NCBI RefSeq assembly: GCF_016808335.1
Contig: NC_053139.1
Location: 17,316,782 to 17,380,781, forward strand
Reading direction: 5' to 3'
Origin: Panicum virgatum
Taxonomy: Eukaryota; Streptophyta; Magnoliopsida; Poales; Poaceae
DNA: 64,000 nt
Each line of letters opens with the position of its first letter. Position 1 is the stretch's first letter. Position numbers and translations under genes: made by a program. The notes under the pieces were generated by a model. That model searched no databases. It saw only the letters and a list, made by a program, of their open reading frames with translations, and was not told where the DNA came from. Positions 57,405 through 64,000 of the stretch are shown one piece after another.

Positions 57405-58625
57405 ATGAACACCAGGCGTGGTTCTGACCAGCAGGGGCAGAACAACCAGGGTCAGAACACCCAGGGGACCGGGATCCCGATGCCTCCGCCTCTGACTCCG
57501 GAGCAGTACTTCCAGCTCCAGATGCAGATGATGGCCACCCTGAACAACACGGTTCAGGCTCTTCAGCAGGCTCACACTCAGCCTCCGCCTCCTCCACCGC
57601 CGTAGCCTCGCGACAGGCGTGCTGAGTTCCTGAGGGGTCACCCGCCGACGTTTTCTCACACGTCCGACCCTCTTCAGGCTGACGACTGGCTCCGTGCAGT
57701 GGAGCGCCAGCTGGACATCGCCCAGTGCGATGATCGTGAGCGCGTCTTGTACGCAGCAGGACAGCTGCGAGGGGCAGCTTTGGAATGGTGGGAGTCCCAC
57801 CCAGTTCAGGACCGCGAGGCTCTCACTTGGCTCCAGTTCCGGGAGCGGTTCCGCAGCCACAACGTCCCCGCGGGCGTTATGAAGATGAAGCAGAAGGAGT
57901 TCCTTGCACTGAAGCAGGTAATCCAGATATAATCATTCAGTGTTTCCTTTTGAGCTAATACCCCCTTGCTCCATCTTTCTGAGTTATGAATTAATCTTTC
58001 GATATCTATCTATCTTTGTCACTTCAGGGAACTATGTCGGTCACGGAGTATCGTGATCGTTTTCTGCAGCTTGCTCGCTACGCCCCTGCCGATGTTGCGG
58101 ATGACCGCAAGAAGCAGGAGCACTTCATGGAGGGCCTTGAGGACTACCTCCAGTACGCACTACTCAACCTCCGCTTCGACGACTTCAATCATCTGGTTGA
58201 CAGCGCGCTCAACACTGAGCGCAAGCACTTGGAGATGGAGGACAAGAAGAGGAAGATTGTCCCTGTTGCTTCTGGCAGCAACACTCATCCTCGCCTCCAA
58301 CCGCCCCAGCAGTACCAGCAGCAGCAGTACCGGCCTCCCCAGCCGTACCAGCAGAGGCCGCAGCAGTACCCGCCTCGACAGCAGCAGCAAGCAGGTCAGG
58401 GCCCGAGGTTACCGGCACCTCCGGCTCGTGCTCCACCAGCTCCGCCAGCACCGCAGGCTCCACGTCCGGCAGCTCCTACCGGACAGCAGGCTTCGACACT
58501 TGCACGCGTCTGCTATCACTGCGGCCAGCCGGGGCACTACGCCAACACTTGCCCCCGGAAGGCGCAGGCGGGACAGCAGGGGCGCCCAGCTCAGCCCAGG
58601 GCGCCAGCACAGGGTCAGGTGAACC
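57405..58625 (+). pseudogene. Tekay-like gag
   Basis: Starts MNTRRGSDQQGQNNQGQN at 57405. A Pro tract ends at a TAG (57603-57605), after which the same frame resumes with RAEFLRGHPPTFSHTSDPLQ. The capsid-like retrotransposon gag region follows (WLRAVERQLDIAQCDDRERV, LEWWESHP, FRERFRSHNVP), interrupted after EFLALKQ by a 110-nt intron-like segment. It then continues GTMSVTEYRDRFLQLARYAP to a Gln/Pro-rich stretch and the CCHC knuckle CYHCGQPGHYANTC (about 58510-58551). This is the structural particle protein. Apart from the TAG and the intervening segment the frame is open. Confidence 0.9.
57918..58027 (+). other. Intron-like segment inside gag
   Basis: 110 nt between AAGCAG|GTAATC and a pyrimidine-rich tract ending CACTTCAG|GGA. 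It contains stops in the gag frame and is not a multiple of three. The flanking codons join exactly as LALKQ|GTMSV, which reads like uninterrupted gag. It has the donor, acceptor and pyrimidine tract of a plant spliceosomal intron. Confidence 0.6.
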
Positions 58626-58629
58626 ACGT

Positions 58630-61600
58630 GACGGCCGAGTCAGCGGCCGAGGCTCCTAACGTGGTTATTGGTACGTTCATGGTCAACTCTCACCCCGCTA
58701 CAGTGCTTTTCGATACCGGTGCTACTCATTCTTTCATTTCCAAGTCATTTGACGAGAAGCATGGTATACCAGTTTCTTGTACGAGGACAGCTATGGTAGT
58801 TACCTCACCTGGGGGCCAGATACATACATGTTCTATATGCTCTAGAGTTAGTATGGTCATAAAGGGGGTAGAATTCTGCACTGGTTTGATCGTCATTGAT
58901 TCCTCGGGGATAGATGTGATTTTGGGCATGGAGTCCCTTACCAGATGGGGAGTCCGTATTGATTGTGCTCAGCGGACAGTTCACTTGTCAGCATCTGATG
59001 GCCAAGAGGTGACAGTCAGTGCTTCAGAGCCTTCTGGATTTCTTCATCAGATGGAGGCTAGACCCACGGACGGTATTCGCGTGGTGTCTGAATTCCCGGA
59101 TGTCTTTCCGAATGATCTGCCAGGTATGCCGCCTTAACGCGCCATTGAGTTTTGTATTGATCTCTTGCCTGGCACAGCTCCTATTGCAAAGCGGCCCTAC
59201 CGTATGGCACCTATAGAGCATGAAGAAGTCAAGAAAACTATTGATGAGTTGCTAGCCAAGGGTTATATCCGTCGCAGCTTCTCTCCTTGGGCTTTTCCAT
59301 TATTGCTGGTAGATAAGAAGGATGGCTCGAAGAGGATGTGTGTCGATTATCGGGAGCTGAATGCAGTTACTATCAAGAACAAGCACCCACTACCCCGTAC
59401 TGAGGATCTCTTTGATTTGCTTCGAGGTGCTCGTATATTCTCGAAGATTGATCTTCGTTCGGGTTATTTTCAGCTGAGGATCCGTCCTGGGGATATTCCG
59501 AAGACGGCATTCACCTGCAAGTACGGGCTATATGAGTACACGGTCATGTCCTTCGGCTTGACTAATGCCCCGGCTTTCTTCATGCATCTGATGAACATGG
59601 TCTTCATGGATTATCTGGATGTCTTTGTGGTGATTTTCATTGATGATATTCTGATCTTCTCCAAGACAAAAGAAGAGCATGAGGAGCATCTGAGACTCGT
59701 ATTGCAGAGACTGAGGGAGCATCAGCTGTATGCTAAGTTCAGCAAGTGCGAGTTCTGGATTGACGAGGTTCCATTCCTCGGTCATGTTATCTCTCAGGGA
59801 GGCATTGCTGTTGATCCGAGCAAGGTGAAGGATGTGCTAGAGTGGGAGACACCGCAAACAGTAAAGGAAGTCAGGTCATTCTTGGGCTTAGCTAGATATT
59901 ATCGGAGGTTCATTGAGAATTTCTCCAAGATCGCGAAGCCTTTGACTTCTTTGCTGGAGAAAAATGTGGCTTTCGTTTGGACTGATGAGCGTCAGAGGGC
60001 CTTTGATGAGCTGAAGAAAAGGTTGACTACGGCGCCAGTCCTGACTCTGCCTGACCAGACGCAGAGGTTCACGGTATATTGTGATGCTTCGAAGGATGGT
60101 CTAGGGTGTGTTCTGATGCAGGAAGGCAGAGTGATAGCTTATGCTTCACGGCAGCTACGCCGGCATGAGCTGAATTATCCCACTCATGATCTTGAGTTAG
60201 CTGCAGTTGTGCATGCTCTGAAGATTTGGAGGCATTACTTGTATGGACAGCGGTGTGATATCTACACTGATCACAAGAGCCTCAAGTACATTTTCACGCA
60301 GAATGAGCTGAACATGCGGCAGAGAAGATGGCTAGAGTTGGTCAAGGACTATGACCTGGAGATTCACTATCATCCGGGCAAGGCCAATGTTGTAGCAGAT
60401 GCTCTGAGTAGAAGAAGCTATGTCAACATGGCTGTGGCTTTCCAGATGCCTCCAGAGTTATGCGAGGAGTTTGAACAGTTGAGTCTGGGTTTCTTGCATC
60501 ATACCTCCAGTGCAGCGTTTGAGGCAGTACCGACTCTAGAGTCAGAGATCAGGCAGCATCAGAAGGAAGATGAGAAGCTGCAGGAGATCCGTGAGTTGCT
60601 CAAGAAGGGCAAGGCTCCTCATTTCAGAGAGGATGATCAGGGTACTTTGTGGTACAAGAACCGGATCTGTGTGCCAGATGTGAAGGATCTCCGGAAGTTG
60701 ATTCTGAGTGAGGCCCATGATACAGCGTACTCTATTCATCCGGGCAGCACGAAGATGTATTATGATCTGAAGGAACGTTTCTGGTGGTATGGTATGAAGC
60801 GTTCAGTGGCAGAGTACGTGGCTATTTGTGACACTTGTCAGTGTGTCAAGGCTGAGCATCAGAGGCCAGCAGGTCTGTTACAGCCTTTGAAGATTCCAGA
60901 GTGGAAATGGGAGGAGATCACTATGGACTTCATTGTTGGATTACCTCGTACTCAGAAAGGGTACAACTCCATTTGGGTAGTAGTGGATCGTCTAACGAAG
61001 GTTGCACACTTCATTCCAGTGAACACTACTTACTCCGGTGCTAGACTTGCAGAGTTGTACATCTCTCGGATTGTCTGCTTACATGGTGTGCCCAAGAAGA
61101 TCATATCTGACAGAGGGTCTCAGTTCACTTCTCGGTTCTGGGAGCAGCTCCATGATTCATTGGATACGAAGCTGTGCTTCAGTACGGCTTATCACCCTCA
61201 GACAGATGGGCAGACAGATAGAACCAACCAAGTGTTGGAGGATATACTGAGAGCTTGTGCCATTCAGTACGGTACTAGCTGGTATAAGTGCCTGTCTTAT
61301 GCGGAGTTCTCATATAACAACAGCTATCAGGCTAGTCTGGAGAAGTCCCCCTTCGAGGCATTATATGGCAGAAAGTGCAGGACTCCTCTCTATTGGGATC
61401 AGATTGGTGAGAAGCAGCTCTTTGGCCCTGAGATCATAGATGATGCAGAGCAGATGTTCAGGCTGTGCGAGAAAATCTGAGGATTGCACAGAGCAGGCAA
61501 AAGAGCTATGCAGATGGCAAATGGAGAGACCTGACTTTCAGTGTTGGTGATCATGTATACCTGAAGGTGTCTACGATGAGAGGAATCCGCAGGTTTAATG

Positions 61601-61974
61601 TCAAGGGGAAGTTAGCACCTCGGTATGTTGGTCCGTCCAAGGTGCTAGAGCGGAAAGGCGAAGTTGCTTATCGCCTGGAGTTACCTCTCAGCCTCTCAGG
61701 GGTTCATGATGTCTTCCATATATCTCAGCTGAAGAGGTGTTTGTGAGTACCCGAGGAGCAGGCACCACTGGATGGAGTAGATGTGCAGGAAGATCTGACT
61801 TATACTGAGCATCCGGTGAAAATTCTGGAGACATCAGAAAGGGTTACTCGGAACAAGCGCATCAAGATGTGCAGAGTTCAGTGGAGTCACCACAGTGAAG
61901 CTGAGACTACATGGGAACGAGAAGATGAGCTAAAGAAGACATATCCAGATCTCTTTGCTAGCCAGCCCAGCTAA
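58630..61974 (+). pseudogene. Tekay-like pol with chromodomain, broken
   Basis: Protease VLFDTGATHSFIS (about 58705-58745). RT from [19 protein letters not shown], with [37 protein letters not shown] and the catalytic IDD in [14 protein letters not shown]. RNase H has [15 protein letters not shown] and [12 protein letters not shown], ending [10 protein letters not shown]. Integrase has a zinc-binding H-H-C-C ([25 protein letters not shown]), [34 protein letters not shown] and [16 protein letters not shown]. The chromodomain is near the end (TYTEHPVKILETSERV to TTWEREDELKKTYPDLF). Breaks: TAA at 59135, a frameshift near 61465, and TGA at 61744. Confidence 0.94.
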
Positions 61975-61996
61975 ATCTCGGGGACGAGATTTCTTT

Positions 61997-62008
61997 AAGG
62001 GGGTAGGG
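61997..62008 (+). other. Polypurine tract
   Basis: AAGGGGGTAGGG directly before the 3' LTR, the plus-strand primer site for reverse transcription. Confidence 0.85.
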
Positions 62009-62010
62009 TC

Positions 62011-64000
62011 TGTAACACCCTAGTTTAAATTCCAGCATTTAATAATAAATTTAATTGGCTTTATTTAATTTTCTAAGGTTTATTGTGTTAGACTTGCATT
62101 TAATCTAAAATTTTGTTCCTTAAGTAATTAAAATTTTATCATAGGTTTAAATTTTGGTGTTGCATTCATGCTGGTGCATAGTTTTAATTATTTGAGTGTG
62201 CTTTGAATTCAAATTTGTATTTGAATTCAAACTTTGTTTGAATTAGAAATAGAAAAGAGAAAAACCCAGATAAATAGAAAACCAACCCGGCCCAAGCTGC
62301 CAAACCCCAGCCCAACCCGCTTCCTTCTCGGCCCAGCTCGCAACCTCTGCTCTACCGCGCTCTCACTCACCCGCACATCGGCCCAGCCTACCGCCTCCCC
62401 TCCTGCGCGCCTGACCCCACCCACCAGCGCCTCTCCACGTGGAGCGCACGCCGCACGCACGCGCTCACCGCACCCGCTACCACGCCGGGCCCGCGCGTCA
62501 GCGCCCTCCTCCGCCCGAGATCACCAGCGAGGTCGCCGGGATCCTTATCCCGCTGCGCCCCGCCGCAATCCCCGCCCGGCCCCTTTAAGCTCACCCGGCG
62601 GACCCCCCTGCAACCCTACCCTCGCCATACCTCCGCCCCAATCCCTAGCCGCCACGCCGCGCAGCACCGCCGAGCAGAGCAGAGCGCTGCGCCGCCGCGG
62701 CCACGCCCCTCCGCCGCACCGGAGCCCCGTCCACGCAGCGCTTCGACTCCGCCGTGACCGCCAGGAGCTTCCCCGAGCCGCTGCCCTCGGCTACGACCTT
62801 TGCAACACCCCCGCATCGAACCGTCACCGAACGCCGCCGCGACTCGCCACCGGTCTTCGCAGCCGGACCCCCTGCACGACCCCCACGCTCGATTCGAGCC
62901 CCGGTGAGCATCACCCGGACCTCATCTTCCTTTTAGCGCACGCTCCTGTAGTCTGTAGGTTCCCTAGAAGGCCGGTCACCGGCCGCCGGCGCTGCGCCGC
63001 CACCACTCCATGGCCAGGCTTCGCCCTGCTGTGCCGTAGCCCCGAGCTGAACCTTGTGTAGCTTGGCCTTACCGTGTAGAAGCCTCAGCAGTTGAATCGG
63101 ATCCGAATCGGGTCCCTTACTGCCTGAACGCAGATCGCCGGCGAACCTTCGCCGCCCCTCGCCGTGGCGAGCCCCTGCGAAACCCCAATCCCCCACCCTA
63201 TGTACCCAGTGGAGTTCGCCATGTCGCGGGCTACCTCCCTAACCCAAACCCGTGTGGAATCGAGCCCCACAGCACCTTTTCGGCCATCTCCGGCGAGTTT
63301 TCCCCACGCGCCGCCGCGGAGCTTCGCTCCGGCGACCAACGCCGCCGCCCCCTCTCCAACCCGCATCCAGGGCCGTTTGATGGAGATCCGACGGCCATCC
63401 GCAATTCCGAGCCGAGTCAAATCCCCAGCGTACCGGTCAAGGCATGGACTTTTGCAGAAGAGCCCCTCGGGTTATTGAGTATCAACCCGCGGTCCAGACT
63501 TAGTCAAAAATAATCCCACTTAAGTCCTGTTTTTAACGTTTTAACCCCCGAGCTTTCTGGAATTAGCGCCCGCAGTCCAGCCCTTGAGTTTTTATGCGCT
63601 AGCCCCAGAATCTAACCTTTATTTACATTTAGACCCTTTGTTTTTGCAGAAAACCCCCTGGAACCTTAGTTTTCTTGCAGTTTAGTCCATGAACCTTGTT
63701 TTTAGCCTAGGATATGCGTTTTAGCTCCGTTTTAGGCATACTTTATGTCCACGCGATCGTTGTAATGTGTAGAATAATTTTAGCTTAGTTTTTCTTGCTG
63801 TTTTTATGTATTGATGTACTGTTTCTTAGTTTTTGTTAGTGTTTACTTGTATGCTTATTGTTGTGTATTGTTTTTGGCCATGTGTTCGTGAGTAGACGTT
63901 GAGTTACCGGAGGAGCCCCAATACCATTACCCGGAGCAGCCGTCTTCCGAGCACTTTGAGCAGCAGCAGGAGCGGTACGAGGAAGGCAAGTATAACATGA
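62011..64000 (+). repeat. Tekay-like 3' LTR, cut by window edge
   Basis: First 1990 bp of the 3' LTR, aligned with 53511-55490. It keeps the 38 bp missing from the 5' LTR near 63855-63900. The frame open at 62234-63061 has no ATG and comes from the GC-rich block. Confidence 0.93.
63896..63985 (+). other. Exon-like module in Tekay-like LTR
   Basis: A 90-nt open stretch lies between acceptor GTGAGTAG (63895) and GC donor GAGGAAG|GCAAGT (63986). It encodes an acidic, Gln-rich peptide (VELPEEP, EHFEQQQER). Same phase and ending as 3415-3558 and 37095-37169. A GTGAGC donor at 62904 could supply the preceding exon in the same phase. Confidence 0.5.

Larger units (their letters stand above)
53511..64000 (+). 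mobile_element. Tekay/Del-like Ty3/Gypsy chromovirus
   Basis: A large element with a 3319-bp 5' LTR (53511-56829), a primer-binding site (56833), gag-pol (57405-61974), a polypurine tract (61997-62008) and a 3' LTR starting at 62011 and cut by the window edge. Order is protease-RT-RNaseH-integrase-chromodomain. Long LTRs plus a C-terminal chromodomain fit the Tekay (Del) clade. It inserted into the Reina-like protease region at 53510. In a stretch of about 300 bp (55000-55300 against 63470-63770) I count about 9 LTR differences, roughly 3 percent. The 3' target duplication is outside the window. Confidence 0.93.

Noticed and set aside
62234..63061. 275-aa frame in the Tekay-like 3' LTR (and partner at 53734-54592)
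   Set aside because: No ATG start. It lies in GC-rich LTR and the equivalent frame differs between the two LTRs by out-of-frame gaps. Only its phase with the mini-exon is noted.

Overview
The window looks like a repeat-dense, intergenic stretch of a grass (Poaceae, probably panicoid) nuclear genome. The evidence is the set of plant transposon families (Tekay/Del-like and Reina-like Ty3/Gypsy chromoviruses, Ty1/Copia, CACTA elements with TNP2 and C48-protease genes, a Mutator-like element carrying host-gene sequence, an L1-type LINE, a tRNA-derived SINE, an hAT-like MITE), spliceosomal introns, GC-rich grass-type coding exons and a panicoid-style receptor kinase. I see no intact host gene. Family names are recognised from motifs, not from a database search.

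Layout. 1-5883: minus-strand LTR retrotransposon leaving the left edge, with a 3.8 kb LTR, a primer-binding site, a leader holding a duplicated hairpin module, and an uncharacterised ORF. 5884-10550: GC-rich debris and a heavily decayed plus-strand Copia. 10552-11519: decayed GC-rich gene. 11520-16774: complete CACTA element with an AGC target-site duplication. 16778-20800: pseudogene of a very-long-chain 3-oxoacyl-CoA reductase-type SDR, truncated by the CACTA and split by a 2.7 kb Mutator-like element that carries part of an LRR receptor kinase. 21846-24014: tandem repeats, a microsatellite and a 1.78 kb non-autonomous LTR element. 24141-27770: LINE pieces and an unidentified minus-strand gene-like region with two homologous modules. 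29186-29471: SINE. 29650-40712: CACTA material with two coding blocks (TNP2; TNPA plus C48 protease), the second preceded by its own palindrome array, a TATA box and a segment resembling a Tekay LTR. 40734-47600: L-type lectin receptor kinase pseudogene split by a Copia element (41045-45899) whose removal restores the frame exactly. 48650-50212: minisatellite interrupted by a MITE, then unassigned GC-rich DNA. 50213-53510: minus-strand Reina-like element interrupted by a large Tekay-like element (53511 to beyond 64000).

How the parts relate. The region is a record of nested insertion. Two host loci were each hit twice, and each transposon carries its own stops, frameshifts or deletions. The most unusual signals are: (i) an exon-like module (lengths 144, 90 and 75 nt, all multiples of three, the same phase, each followed by an AG|GCAAG GC-type donor) shared by the two large LTR families and by the leader of the CACTA TNPA gene; (ii) a 110-nt sequence with intron hallmarks inside the Tekay gag frame; (iii) hairpins preserved by compensatory changes between tandem copies in a retrotransposon leader.
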